This document shows positions 1 to 8,633 of a stretch of 64,000 bases of DNA, piece after piece; the stretch's first letter is position 1, and every line of letters begins with the position of its first letter. Under the pieces are notes generated by a model. The model was given only the letters and a program-made list of their open reading frames with translations. It was not told where the DNA came from and made no database searches. This DNA comes from Halobacteriales archaeon QH_7_66_36 (GTDB lineage Archaea > Halobacteriota > Halobacteria > Halobacteriales > Haloarculaceae), in assembly GCA_003021175.1 (NCBI GenBank), contig PXQV01000012.1, forward strand, positions 117,671 to 181,670, in the 5' to 3' direction. The position numbers and the translations under genes are program-made.

Positions 1-49
1 CGTAGTCACACTCCACGGCGCTTATCCGCTGTCGTGGCCTCGTTCGCGT

Positions 50-775
50 ATGGACTGCCGGCAGTGTGGCACGCCGCTCGACCGCCCGGGCGACTTCTGT
101 CTCACCTGCCGGACCCCGAACACGGACGCGGTCGTGCTTGATCTAGCCCGCGAGCGCGCGACCGTCACCTGTCTGTACGACGGCGAGGTCGTCGCCCAGC
201 GCGCGGTGACGACCCACCCCGAGGACGACCCGGAGCAGGAGCCACGCGAGCTGCGCAACTTCGCCGGCCTCGTCGCCGACGAGGTCCACCGCAAGCGCCC
301 GGAGGAGGTGTACGCGGGCGGCGACCGAGACGTACTCGACGCCGTCCGCGGCGAACTCCACTACTCGCTGTACCGGGTCGCGGACGACAACCCCGTCGAA
401 GCCGTCCGGGCGCGACAGGGCGACGCGCCCTTAGAGGTCGTCGACAAGTCCGTCGGCGAGAAGATCGGCGGCAGTCACTCGACGCTCATCGGCGACCGGG
501 CCGGCCGGCGCGCGATACAGACGGTCGGCGGCCACCCCCACGTGAAGAAGATCATCCCCGGGCCAATCGACGCCGGGGGCTCCGGCTCGCGGTCTGGCGT
601 CCGCGCGAAGGCGACCCGAGCCGACACGAACGGCAACGTCCGCCTACTCCTCCGTGACGGCTCGTCGGTGCAGGAGAACCGCGTCGTCACGACGGCCGGT
701 GACCGCGAGATGGGCGAACACGTCCGCGACGATCTGAACGACGCGCTCCGCGACGCCGAACTGCAGGAGAACTAG
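50..775 (+). CDS. DUF2103-type predicted metal-binding protein
   Basis: 241-residue soluble protein. Two CxxC pairs (C3/C6 and C17/C20) form an N-terminal zinc-ribbon-like knuckle, followed by an alpha/beta region and a basic, glycine-rich segment near residues 160-190 (GGHPHVKKIIPGP). The arrangement matches my memory of the archaeal DUF2103 family, whose role is unknown. A TATA-like CGCTTATCCG lies about 25 bp before the ATG, so the message is probably leaderless. It stands alone and faces the sugar dehydrogenase gene across two R2 repeats. Confidence 0.8.
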   Translation: MDCRQCGTPLDRPGDFCLTCRTPNTDAVVLDLARERATVTCLYDGEVVAQRAVTTHPEDDPEQEPRELRNFAGLVADEVHRKRPEEVYAGGDRDVLDAVRGELHYSLYRVADDNPVEAVRARQGDAPLEVVDKSVGEKIGGSHSTLIGDRAGRRAIQTVGGHPHVKKIIPGPIDAGGSGSRSGVRAKATRADTNGNVRLLLRDGSSVQENRVVTTAGDREMGEHVRDDLNDALRDAELQEN

Positions 776-789
776 CGCTTCGTGATGGA

Positions 790-998
790 TAGCGTTCGGG
801 TAAGGCTGACTTCGGAGATTGGGAGGCCAACAGGGTGTAGAAAGCCCCCAGGCGCTGCGGTCGCGCGCCTCGCTGCGCTCCTTGCTCACTGCGTTCGCTG
901 CGGTGCTTGCGTCGTCGGGCTTCCCGCAGTGCCCGCCCCTTTCAATCCCACCCACCATGGTTTCTCGGTCGAGCAGCGACCCGATTGTCCGAACACTA
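790..998 (-). repeat. R2 element, copy A1
   Basis: Intergenic repeat read on the minus strand. It starts at GAACACTA (991-998) and ends at TAGCGTTCGGG (790-800), giving inverted ends. It carries the GGGATTGAAAGGGGC box (near 935-950) and the GGGGGCTTTCTACA box (near 836-849). The sequences next to these boxes (about CGGGCACTGCGG and CCGCAGCGCCTG) pair with one wobble and one mismatch. It fills most of the 440-bp gap between two convergent genes. Confidence 0.75.
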
Positions 999-1010
999 CC
1001 CCATGATGGG

Positions 1011-1215
1011 CGTGTTTGGTGAGCGATTACTGGCGAGAGAACCGCTCGGGGTGGGACTGGAAGGGGCTGTGCGCTCGACGAAGCGCGCCGATATAAGGAC
1101 CGCACCGCGAGCGAAGCGAGCGGGAGGACCGCAACGAGGCGCGCGAGTCGAGCGTGCAGGGGCTTCCAAAACCGTCGCCGCTCCGTTCACAACGGCTCCA
1201 AGACTTCACTAAACG
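1011..1215 (+). repeat. R2 element, copy A2 (head-to-head with A1)
   Basis: Second R2 copy, in the opposite orientation and 12 bp from A1. It begins GTGTTTGG, has GGGACTGGAAGGGGC near 1052-1067 and GGGGCTTCC near 1158-1166, and ends CTAAACG directly at the stop codon of the next gene. Arms 1067-1079 and 1147-1159 pair over 13 positions, two of them G-U, which suggests an RNA-type stem. It resembles copy G at 42.3 kb most closely, including a shared 3' extension. Confidence 0.75.
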
Positions 1216-2541
1216 TTATCCCGTGATGCGGACGAGCACGTCGTCGCGCTCCAGCGGGAACTCGCCGTCGGCACGGCCATCGCGGTTCGACGTGATCGCG
1301 TACAGCGCGCCGTCGGGTCCCTGTTCGAGGTGGCGCACGCGGCCGAGCGTCTCGGTCAACAGGTCGTGGCTCGTCACGGTGAGCTCGCCGTCGAGCCAGT
1401 CGGCGTCGTGGCGCGTCCCCGTCTCGCCGAGCGGCGGCATCTCGCCATCGCGCGTGAGCGTGAACGCCTTCACGCGCTGGCTGGCGAGAGTGCCGACGAG
1501 ATAGCGGCTGGCGAGCGCGTCGACTGCGCCGGTGTAGAACACCGATCCCGACGGCGCCCACACGGTCTCCTCGACCGCACTGCTGGCGATCGGCCGCTGA
1601 TAGTCGGTGCCGGGGTACTCCTCCGGTTCGCGGGCGTCGGGCCAGCCGTAGTCGCCGCCGGCGGTGAGTCGGTTCACCTCGTCCGGGCCGGGGCCGTGCT
1701 CGTCGATGACCGGCGTCGCGTCCGGGAGCCAGTCGATCCCCTGCGGGTTGCGGTGGCCCATCGTGTACACCTCGCTCGCCACGAAGCCGGGATTGTCCGG
1801 CGCGGGGTCGCCCTCGGGCGTGAGACGGAGCACCTTCCCGGCCAGCGACCCGGGATCGGCCGCGAGCGCCTTCTCGGCGCTGTCGCCGGTCGTCACCCAG
1901 AGATAGTTCGCCGGGCCGAAGGTGATCCGCCCGCCGTTGTGGATATTGGACGCGGGCGTCTCCAGCAGCGTCTTCGTGTGTCGGCCGGGGTCGTCGGCGC
2001 TCGTGTCGAAGTACGCCAGCCGATTGCGACGCTCGCCGTCGACGGTGACCGTGTAGTAGACGTAGACGAGCGGCGGGTCGGGGTACTCAGGGTGGACGGC
2101 GACGCCCATCGTCCCGCCTTCCCCGCCCTGCACGAACCACGAACTCTCGTCGCTTCCGGGCGGGACCGAGTCGGCGTCGATTGCACCGCGTGGCTCCGTC
2201 GCGTCGACCACCTCGCCCTCGGCGAGACGGAGCACGCGGCCCGTCCGCTCGGTCAGAAACGCCTCGCCGTTCGCGGCGAAGGAGATGTCCCACGGAATTT
2301 CGAGATTCTCGACGAGCACCTCCACCTCGTAGCTCCCTTCTGGATTCGGCGTCGGCGCGGTCCACTCGGGGTCGTAGCCGTCCCACGTCGTGGCGTCGTG
2401 GGTGAGACTCGTGTCGTAGGTAGGCGTCGTCGCCGTCGGCGTGGGGCTTTCGGTGTCGGTAGACCTGACCGACGCACTGCTACAGCCAGCGAAGCCGATG
2501 GCCGCGAGGCCGAGCGCCTCGCGGCGCGTAAGCCGTCGCAT
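1216..2541 (-). CDS. PQQ-type glucose/sorbosone dehydrogenase family lipoprotein
   Basis: 441 residues. The N-terminus has a twin-arginine-like MRRLTRREAL, a short hydrophobic stretch and a lipobox ending at C20 (GFAGC), followed by a Ser/Thr/Pro-rich linker, so the mature protein is probably anchored outside the membrane. The remainder reads as the six-bladed GSDH beta-propeller, with family signatures such as IHNGGRITFGP and GGDYGWPD. Members oxidise aldose sugars with PQQ or have unknown substrates, and the substrate here cannot be read from sequence. The stop codon abuts R2 copy A2. Confidence 0.85.
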   Translation of the reverse strand: MRRLTRREALGLAAIGFAGCSSASVRSTDTESPTPTATTPTYDTSLTHDATTWDGYDPEWTAPTPNPEGSYEVEVLVENLEIPWDISFAANGEAFLTERTGRVLRLAEGEVVDATEPRGAIDADSVPPGSDESSWFVQGGEGGTMGVAVHPEYPDPPLVYVYYTVTVDGERRNRLAYFDTSADDPGRHTKTLLETPASNIHNGGRITFGPANYLWVTTGDSAEKALAADPGSLAGKVLRLTPEGDPAPDNPGFVASEVYTMGHRNPQGIDWLPDATPVIDEHGPGPDEVNRLTAGGDYGWPDAREPEEYPGTDYQRPIASSAVEETVWAPSGSVFYTGAVDALASRYLVGTLASQRVKAFTLTRDGEMPPLGETGTRHDADWLDGELTVTSHDLLTETLGRVRHLEQGPDGALYAITSNRDGRADGEFPLERDDVLVRITG

Positions 2542-2578
2542 GTCGGCGCGTCGGGTGTGATCGGCAAATCTCTTTTCG

Positions 2579-3031
2579 TTACCGATCCGGCCGGGAGACG
2601 CCGTGGAAGCCGGTCACCTCGTCGATAGCCAGTTCGTAGCCAGCCACGGAGAGGCGACGCTCGCCGACGCCGGAGAGGTCCGGCGTCCACGCGTTCTCGC
2701 TGATTCGCTCGCCCACCTCGTCCCACGCGTCCATGTCGAGTTCGGTGATCGGGCCGAACGCGAGCACGCTCGTCCAGTCGGTTCGGTCGGTCGCGTCGTA
2801 GACGGCGAGACACGCCCGCTCGGTCGCCTCGCTGTAGACGCGCTTCTGACTCTCCGTGCCGAACGTGTAGAAGCCGAACAGCACCCGCCCCTCCTCGTAG
2901 CCGAAGGAGACGGGGACGGCGTACGCCTCGTCGCCGTCCGCGAGCGACAACACGCCGGTTCCCTGCTCGCGGAGGAAGGCGTCGATCTCGGCGTCGCTCA
3001 TCGCCGCGCCGACCTTGTTTCTGTCCACCAT
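2579..3031 (-). CDS. pyridoxamine 5'-phosphate oxidase family (FMN-binding split barrel) protein
   Basis: 150 residues from the ATG at 3031 (MVDRNKVG). A longer frame to 3145 exists, but a TATA-like GTTTAATTC at about 3055-3063 puts the transcript start near 3031. The fold is the small split-barrel type: an N-terminal helix (MSDAEIDAFL), then VLSLADGDEAYAVPVSFGYE, typical of haloarchaeal nitroreductase/PPOX-like proteins that bind FMN or F420. The specific reaction is unknown. It is divergent from the SRPBCC gene. Confidence 0.8.
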   Translation of the reverse strand: MVDRNKVGAAMSDAEIDAFLREQGTGVLSLADGDEAYAVPVSFGYEEGRVLFGFYTFGTESQKRVYSEATERACLAVYDATDRTDWTSVLAFGPITELDMDAWDEVGERISENAWTPDLSGVGERRLSVAGYELAIDEVTGFHGVSRPDR

Positions 3032-3167
3032 GCCCGATGATAGTACCGCCAGCCGAATTAAACGAACGTGTTCGGGAGTGTGGAACGAAGCGAGGGACTC
3101 GTTGGACCGCTCGCCGGTGCGCTGGACCGTCCGCCGGCTTTTCACCGCCCGCGACCGTCATGTCAGT

Positions 3168-3599
3168 ATGGTCGCCGTCAGCGAGCGTGTCGAGATCGAC
3201 GCGCCGGTCGGAGCGGTGTTCGACCACATGGACGACCCGCACAACCAGTCGGAGATCAGCCCCTCCATCACGGACATCCGCGACGTGGAACAGGACGAGA
3301 CGGGGAAGTCGCTCGCGTTCACCTACGAGATGGCTGGGATGCCGCTGGACGGTCGACTGGAGACGCGGATCTACGAGCCAGAAGAGCGGATCGTCTTCGA
3401 GATGGACGGAACCCTGTCGGGAACCATCACGTGGGAGTTCGAGCCGACCGACGGCGGCACGCGAGTCACCTACGAGGCGGAGTACGATCTCCCCGCCGGC
3501 GTGCTGGAGACCGTCGTCCGTCCCTTTGCCGAACGCTACAACGAGCGGGAACTCCGGACGACGCTGGAGAACCTGAAGACCCGCGTGGAAACCGCCTGA
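3168..3599 (+). CDS. SRPBCC family protein (polyketide cyclase/START-like)
   Basis: 143 residues from the ATG at 3168 (MVAVSERVEIDAP). The frame is open further upstream, but that part overlaps the divergent promoter. It opens with the family's first strand and helix (VERVEIDAPVGAVFDHMDDP), then alternating strands and a long C-terminal helix ending LENLKTRVE. The fold makes a deep hydrophobic pocket for lipids or other ligands. The ligand and pathway are unknown. Confidence 0.8.
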   Translation: MVAVSERVEIDAPVGAVFDHMDDPHNQSEISPSITDIRDVEQDETGKSLAFTYEMAGMPLDGRLETRIYEPEERIVFEMDGTLSGTITWEFEPTDGGTRVTYEAEYDLPAGVLETVVRPFAERYNERELRTTLENLKTRVETA

Positions 3600-3627
3600 G
3601 AGGGTCGGTTCGCGGCCGCTCGCGCGC

Positions 3628-5019
3628 TCACTCGTTCGGTTGCTCCCGGGCGTAGTAGGAGTCCTCCTTCGTGTCGTCCGCGACGCCGTGACGGACGCGA
3701 ACGCTGTAGTGTTCGAGTACGTCGCGGCCGAGCAGGACATCGTGGGAGAGGTGGCTCCGGTCACGGACGTTCACCTCCAGTTGGTGCGTGTAGTCGCCGA
3801 TCCGAACGTCGACGGGGACGATGGGTCGCGGACTCGAATCGTCGCCCCCCTTCACTTCCTTGGTGTCGAGGATGGGACCCGCGCCGACCTCGCCCGCGAG
3901 TTCGAGGTCGATACTCGTCCGAGTCGCGCCCGTATCCGCCTTCGCGACGACCGTCTTCGCGCCGTCGTTACCGGCGATCCGCACCTCTTCCGTGTAGCCG
4001 ATGACCGCCTGCTCTGGCTCCGGCGACCGGTCGAGGTCGGGTTTGCACGCCGGTACGCTGTCGTCGAGCCGGGTGGCTAGCTCGGCGACGCGCTCCGGCT
4101 CGACAACGCCGCCGGCACGCTCGATGGCGAGCTTCGCGATGTGTGGGGCCGGGCTGATTCCGGTGGCGTCGAAGAAGCCCTTGAATCCAGCGGTGACGTT
4201 CACCTCCAACACGTACCAGCCGTCGACGCCCTCGATGATGTCGACGCCGGCCACGTCCAACCCGAGCGTGTCGGTGGCGTCGCGCGCGAGTTCGAGCACC
4301 TCGTCGGGGAGCGCCTCCGTGGCGGCGCGCACGCGACCGCCACGGGCGACGTTCGTTCGCCAGTCGTCGTCGGGGGCGTGTCGCCGCATCGCGCCGATCA
4401 CCTCGCCGCCGACGACGTAGACGCGCACGTCTTCGTGGCCGTCGGCGGGCGTCTCGACGAGTTCCTGTATCAGTCCCTGTGCCTCCGACCGAAGTTGTGG
4501 GGCGTCGCCGCCGGGGTTCAGCAGGCGGGTCGCGTCGCCGTGGGTGCCGACGGGGTGTTTGAACACGCGGGTCCCGGCGCTCGTCGCGAGCGAGAACGCC
4601 GGGGGGTCGCGGTCTGCCTCGTCGGCCGGCACCGCGAGTTCCTCGATGCGGTTGGCACCGATTCGGAGCGCCGTCGCCGGAACCGGATGGCCGGCCTCCG
4701 CGAGGTGGGCGGCCGCGGCGAACTTGTGGGTAGCCGTCGCCACTGCCTCCGCCGGGTTCACGACCGGTGTGCCCGCGGCGACCGCCGAGACGAGTCCCAG
4801 CGCGGTCAGCGGTCGCTCGGTCGACGGGAGCAACAGTCGGTTCACCACCACGTCGACATCGGGGAGCAGGTCGGCACCCCCGGCCGTCGCGGTCAGGGCG
4901 AGGTTCTCCGCCCTGAGCCACCGCGGCCGGTGGCCGAGGTCGGCGACTGCGTTACAGATGGCCTTCGTCTCCTTGCTGTTGTGGAGACTCAACACCCCGA
5001 CTCGAACCTCGTCACTCAT
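3628..5019 (-). CDS. RimK-type ATP-grasp ligase fused to a RimB-like retropepsin-fold domain
   Basis: 463 residues from the ATG at 5019 (MSDEVRVG); an ATG eight codons upstream is less likely. Residues ~1-310 are a RimK/LysX ATP-grasp ligase: pre-ATP-grasp region, nucleotide-binding RVFKHPVGTHGDATRLL, and Mg2+-binding GWYVLEVNVTAGFKGF. After a linker, residues ~335-463 resemble the ATP-dependent zinc protease (RimB, DUF785) family, with a retropepsin-like DTGA at about residue 362 and LLGRDVLEHY. RimK-type enzymes add amino acids such as glutamate to protein or carrier C-termini, and RimB domains act on the product. Having both on one chain suggests a coupled modification system whose target is unknown. 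Confidence 0.85.
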   Translation of the reverse strand: MSDEVRVGVLSLHNSKETKAICNAVADLGHRPRWLRAENLALTATAGGADLLPDVDVVVNRLLLPSTERPLTALGLVSAVAAGTPVVNPAEAVATATHKFAAAAHLAEAGHPVPATALRIGANRIEELAVPADEADRDPPAFSLATSAGTRVFKHPVGTHGDATRLLNPGGDAPQLRSEAQGLIQELVETPADGHEDVRVYVVGGEVIGAMRRHAPDDDWRTNVARGGRVRAATEALPDEVLELARDATDTLGLDVAGVDIIEGVDGWYVLEVNVTAGFKGFFDATGISPAPHIAKLAIERAGGVVEPERVAELATRLDDSVPACKPDLDRSPEPEQAVIGYTEEVRIAGNDGAKTVVAKADTGATRTSIDLELAGEVGAGPILDTKEVKGGDDSSPRPIVPVDVRIGDYTHQLEVNVRDRSHLSHDVLLGRDVLEHYSVRVRHGVADDTKEDSYYAREQPNE

Positions 5020-5145
5020 CGTTCTCCCCACGCCGTACAGCACCTTCCGATGGAAGAGCGAGTATCGTCCGTCTCACGCTTCGACACACCACTACACCGC
5101 GTTGCACACGGCCGCACACTTCAGCCTTCGGACGTGGGAAAAGGT

Positions 5146-5236
5146 GGTGTTCGGATGGGAGACGACTGCCCGAGCACGGGCGGGACTGGAAGGGTCGGTG
5201 TGCGCGGCTTCGCGCTCGCCGAACCCAATGGCGAGA
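5146..5236 (+). repeat. R2 element, copy F (truncated)
   Basis: Starts TGGTGTTCGGAT and carries GGGACTGGAAGGG near 5182-5194. It then runs into a GC-rich stretch and ends at the 3' end of the ThiR-type gene without the GGGGGCTTTC box. It lies between two genes read on the minus strand. Confidence 0.6.
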
Positions 5237-6133
5237 CTAAACCAGCCGGCGAGCGGTCTCTGCGACCGTCACGGCGTCGGCACCGAGCAGATACGCGACC
5301 GGCTCGACGCCGAAGCCGCCGGTCTGGTAAACGACATCGGCTCCCGGTCGTGCGTCGACGGTGGCTCGAACGGCCGCTTCGACCGGGTCGTCGGCGTCGA
5401 ACTCCGCGGCCGACAGCCCCGCGTCCGCGAACGCGTCGACCATCCCGTCGTCACAGCGCACGTTGAGCGCGGCGTGTGCGTCACTGCCGCTCGCCTGCGC
5501 CGCGAGCAGCACGCTCGCGACGTGTTCGGAGACGCCGAACTCCGGGCCGTTCGGCACCGTCGCCTGCCCCTTCACGTCGAGGATTCGGCCCGGCACGCCC
5601 GCCACGTCGTCGATGCCGTCGGCGTCGGGGAGCGCCTCGACGAGATTCGACCCGACCGCGGGGATCAGCGTCGCGAAGCCGCTCGTGGTCTCCAGCGTGC
5701 GCACGCCCCGACGGACGGACGCGAGCACGCGCTCGGCCGTCCGCACCGGCGAGTCGGCGTCGTGGACCGCGAAGTCACCCTCGTAGGCAGCCAGCGGCGG
5801 AAACGCCTCCTCGTGGAGCCGCGCGAGGAGGTCGCCTCGCTCCAGTCGGCGGATCAACACCTCTGTCTCCACGAGCGCCTGCACGGGCGTCATGTCGCCG
5901 GTCGCGAGACCCTCGGCGAGACGCGCGACGAGGTCCTGCAGTCGGTCGTCCTCGGCGAGTCGGTCCGTCGTCTCCACCTCGCCGTGGGCGTACTTCGAGA
6001 CGGCGCTCTGTGAGATGCCGAGCAGGTCGGCCACCTCGCTCTGGGTCAGTCCCCGGTCGCGCAGTTCGGCCGCGAGGAGCGCCCGGAACGTCGGGAGGAA
6101 CTCGTCGACGACCACCTCCTCGACGAACTTCAC
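5237..6133 (-). CDS. thiR: ThiR-type transcriptional regulator: HTH fused to ThiN-like domain
   Basis: 298 residues with a GTG start. The N-terminal ~70 residues form a helix-turn-helix (GLTQSEVADLLGISQSAVSKYAHGE). The C-terminal ~170 residues resemble the thiamine-phosphate synthase domain ThiN (GRILDVKGQATVPNGPEFGVSEH, DADDPVEAAVRAT). This HTH-ThiN layout is that of archaeal thiamine-pathway repressors that use the ThiN domain as a thiamine-phosphate sensor. No thiamine gene lies next to it here, so the targets must be elsewhere. The start codon lies inside a 68-bp tandem repeat, which makes the exact start less certain. Confidence 0.8.
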   Translation of the reverse strand: MKFVEEVVVDEFLPTFRALLAAELRDRGLTQSEVADLLGISQSAVSKYAHGEVETTDRLAEDDRLQDLVARLAEGLATGDMTPVQALVETEVLIRRLERGDLLARLHEEAFPPLAAYEGDFAVHDADSPVRTAERVLASVRRGVRTLETTSGFATLIPAVGSNLVEALPDADGIDDVAGVPGRILDVKGQATVPNGPEFGVSEHVASVLLAAQASGSDAHAALNVRCDDGMVDAFADAGLSAAEFDADDPVEAAVRATVDARPGADVVYQTGGFGVEPVAYLLGADAVTVAETARRLV

Positions 6134-6288
6134 TGGTCACCACCGAACCCACTCGCTCGTTGCCGAGTATCGCCGGTCTCGCGTGGCTCGATACGGCTCA
6201 CTGGTCGCCACCGACCTCACTCGTTCGCTGCCGAGTATCGCCGGCCTCGCGCGGCTCGGCACGGCTCACTGGTCGCCACCGAACTCTC
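6131..6288. repeat. 68-bp tandem repeat between dcd and thiR
   Basis: Two full copies (6131-6198 and 6199-6266) and a partial third from 6267, each starting CACTGGTC(G/A)CCACCGA and differing by a few bases. The first copy contains the thiR start codon and the third overlaps the dcd stop codon, so the repeat also encodes the GGDQ tail of dCTP deaminase. It looks like a local duplication of the dcd 3' end. Confidence 0.85.
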
Positions 6289-6853
6289 TATCCCCCTGAA
6301 TCCGGGACGCCTGCGGCCCGGACTGGTCTTGGTACTTCGACTGTCGCTTCGCGCCGTAGGGGCGCTCGGCGGCCGATTTCAGCTCCGTGAACAGCACCTG
6401 CGAGATGCGCATGCCCGGCGTGAGCGCGACCGGCGCGGTGCCGAGGTTCGACAGTTCCAGCGTGATCTGGCCGCGATAGCCGGGGTCGATGATGCCGGCC
6501 GTCGCGTGGATGACGACCGCGAGGCGGCCCAGCGACGACCGCCCCTGCACGTGGGCGATCAGGTCGGCCGGCAGTTCGACGCGCTCCTTCGTCGTCCCGA
6601 GGACGAAGTCGCCGGGGTGGAGGATGAACTCCTCGCCGTCCTCGACGACCGTCTCGTCGATGTACTCCTCCACCTCGGCCTCGCTGTTCGGGTGGATACA
6701 CGAGATGTTGGTGCGCTGGAACTCCAGAAACTCCGTGCCGAGTCGCAGGTCGACGCTCGCCGGCTGGATCTGGAGATCCGGGTCGTCCAACGGCTCTACG
6801 GCGAGATTCCCCTCCTCGAGACGACGGAGGATGTCGGCGTCGGAGAGTATCAT
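6266..6853 (-). CDS. dcd: dCTP deaminase
   Basis: 195 residues from the ATG at 6853 ([12 protein letters not shown]), near the usual Dcd length. It converts dCTP to dUTP for dTMP synthesis; some archaeal members also hydrolyse dUTP. Signatures include [36 protein letters not shown], catalytic-Glu region GQITLELSN, and the C-terminal [15 protein letters not shown] lid. A TATA-like GGTTTATATCC about 27 bp upstream indicates a leaderless message, and three operator-like 26-bp repeats sit just upstream of that box. Confidence 0.93.
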   Translation of the reverse strand: MILSDADILRRLEEGNLAVEPLDDPDLQIQPASVDLRLGTEFLEFQRTNISCIHPNSEAEVEEYIDETVVEDGEEFILHPGDFVLGTTKERVELPADLIAHVQGRSSLGRLAVVIHATAGIIDPGYRGQITLELSNLGTAPVALTPGMRISQVLFTELKSAAERPYGAKRQSKYQDQSGPQASRIQGDREFGGDQ

Positions 6854-6873
6854 ACACGAGGTGCGGAGTGACT

Positions 6874-6884
6874 CGGATATAAAC
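6874..6884 (-). promoter_or_regulatory. TATA box of dcd
   Basis: GGTTTATATCC on the minus strand, centred about 26 bp before the dcd start codon, as expected for a haloarchaeal leaderless promoter. The palindromic repeats begin within about 5 bp of it, where a bound repressor could block TBP/TFB. Confidence 0.6.
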
Positions 6885-6888
6885 CGGG

Positions 6889-6952
6889 CGGTCACTGACC
6901 GCCGAATGAAGGAGCGGTCACTGACCGCCGAATGAAGGAGCGGTCAGCGACC
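6889..6952. promoter_or_regulatory. three tandem 26-bp operator-like repeats
   Basis: Units start at 6889, 6915 and 6941. The first two are identical and contain the palindrome GGTCACTGACC followed by GCCGAATGAAGGAG; the third has GGTCAGCGACC. A 26-bp spacing is about 2.5 helical turns. They lie between divergent dcd and pth2 promoters and look like sites for a dimeric regulator, a reading inferred from symmetry and position only. Confidence 0.65.
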
Positions 6953-7002
6953 GTCGAGTTCGGCTTCTGAACGCCTTTCACCCCGCGTCCCAACCGTCCG
7001 GT

Positions 7003-7341
7003 ATGAAGCAGGCCATCGTCGCGCGGACGGACATCGGCATGGGCGACGGCAAACTCGCCGCACAGGTCGCCCACGCCTCGCTGAAGGCGTACGAGGACGC
7101 GCACACGAAGACGCAGCGGGAGTGGAAAGACGGAGGACAGAAGAAGGTGGTCCTGAAGGCGTCGGGCGAGTCGGAGATACACAAGCTCGCGGAGCAGGCG
7201 CGCCGCGAGGGACTGCCACACGCGGTCATCCGCGACGCGGGCCACACGCAACTGGAACCCGGCACCGTCACCACACTGGCGGTCGGGCCGGGCGAGGAGA
7301 ACCTCGTCGACCGGGTGACGGGCGAGCTATCGCTGCTTTAG
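7003..7341 (+). CDS. pth2: peptidyl-tRNA hydrolase, Pth2 type
   Basis: 112 residues, the normal archaeal Pth2 length. It releases tRNA from peptidyl-tRNA that has dropped off the ribosome. Typical motifs are [26 protein letters not shown] at the N-terminus (split here as [10 protein letters not shown] and [15 protein letters not shown]), [15 protein letters not shown] and TVTTLAVGP. It overlaps the stop of the convergent flavin oxidoreductase by 4 bp and is divergent from dcd. Confidence 0.95.
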   Translation: MKQAIVARTDIGMGDGKLAAQVAHASLKAYEDAHTKTQREWKDGGQKKVVLKASGESEIHKLAEQARREGLPHAVIRDAGHTQLEPGTVTTLAVGPGEENLVDRVTGELSLL

Positions 7342-8420
7342 AAGCCGCGCGTGTACTGCCGTGGCACCGGCGGCTCCTCGCCGAGTTCCTGTGCCGCGTG
7401 GAGCGCGAAGTACGGGTCGCGCAGATGCTCGCGCGCGAGGATCGAGAGGTCCGCCCGGCCGTTGCGGACGACCTCGTCCGCGCCTTCCGGTGTCGTGATG
7501 CCGCCGACCGCGCCGACGGCACAGTCGTACTCGGCGAGCGCGTCGGTCACGCGCTCTGCGTACGGCGTCTGGTAGTGCGGCCCGGTGTGGGGGATCTCTT
7601 GATCGCGGTGGATACCGCCCGCGGACACGTCGATGAGGTCCGCGCCGTCCTCGGCGAGCAGGGGTGTGAGCCGCGCGGTGTCGTCGACCGTCCACGCGTC
7701 CTCGCCCATCCAGTCGGTCGCGGACAGCCGGACGAACACGGGCTTGTCGTCGGGCCACACGTCCCGCACCTCGCGGGTGACCTCGCGGATCAGGCGGGTA
7801 CGGCCCGCGAAGTCGCCGCCGTACTCGCCCTCGCGGTCGTTGGCGACCGGCGAGTAGAACTCGTGGAGCAGATAGCCGTGCGCGCCGTGGACCTCGGCCA
7901 CGTCGAAGCCGGCGGCCAGCGCGTGTTCGGCCGCCTCCCGGAACGACCGCTTCACGCCCGCGATACCCTCCTTGTCGAGTCGCTCGACATCCAGCGGCTC
8001 GTCGTGGGGGTACGGCGTCTCCGAGGGGGCGAGGGGGGTCCAGCCGTGTTCGCCGTGGATCGGGTCGCCGCCGTCGCTCGGTCGCCGGGTCGACGCCTTC
8101 CGGCCCGCGTGGGCGAGTTGGACGGCCGTCGTCGCGCCGTGGTCCTGCATGAACGCGACCGTGTCGGCGAGCGCGTCGGCGTGGTCGGCCGACCAGATGC
8201 CGAGGTCCTGCGGGGAGATGCGGCCGCGCGGCGAGACGGCCGCGGCCTCGGAGATGACGATGCCGGCACCGCCGACCGCGCGCGAGCCGAGGTGGACGTG
8301 GTGCCAGTCGGTCGCCACCCCGTCGCGTTCCTCACAGGAGTACTGACACATCGGCGAGACGGCCACGCGGTTGCGCAGCGTTTCGTCACGAAGCGTGAGT
8401 TCGTCGAAGAGTCCTGCCAT
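7338..8420 (-). CDS. NADH:flavin oxidoreductase, old yellow enzyme (YqjM-like)
   Basis: 360 residues from the ATG at 8420 ([15 protein letters not shown]). FMN-dependent TIM barrel of the old yellow enzyme family, with [23 protein letters not shown], the active-site helix [18 protein letters not shown], and [19 protein letters not shown]. The Cys in MCQYS is the YqjM-subfamily feature. Members reduce C=C bonds of alpha,beta-unsaturated carbonyls, and the physiological substrate is unknown. Nothing nearby suggests a pathway. Confidence 0.9.
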   Translation of the reverse strand: MAGLFDELTLRDETLRNRVAVSPMCQYSCEERDGVATDWHHVHLGSRAVGGAGIVISEAAAVSPRGRISPQDLGIWSADHADALADTVAFMQDHGATTAVQLAHAGRKASTRRPSDGGDPIHGEHGWTPLAPSETPYPHDEPLDVERLDKEGIAGVKRSFREAAEHALAAGFDVAEVHGAHGYLLHEFYSPVANDREGEYGGDFAGRTRLIREVTREVRDVWPDDKPVFVRLSATDWMGEDAWTVDDTARLTPLLAEDGADLIDVSAGGIHRDQEIPHTGPHYQTPYAERVTDALAEYDCAVGAVGGITTPEGADEVVRNGRADLSILAREHLRDPYFALHAAQELGEEPPVPRQYTRGF

Positions 8421-8633
8421 CGTTCGAGACCACGAGACTCCGGTAGAAACACGCGCCGGTCGCGGTGTCCAGTTGCCGGTAACGCAAGCAGAGATCGGCG
8501 TCAAGATCGACGCGCGACGGCGTTCCGTTCGGCCGCCCGCGTGGCGACGCCGCCATCGACTGCGACGCCGCGAACGTCCCCGAGCACAAGACATATTTCC
8601 GGCGCGGACGCATTGCTACTAGATACCACGCTC

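Noticed and set aside
1330-2628. 432-residue plus-strand frame opposite the sugar dehydrogenase
   Set aside because: Low-complexity shadow of a well-supported gene on the minus strand.
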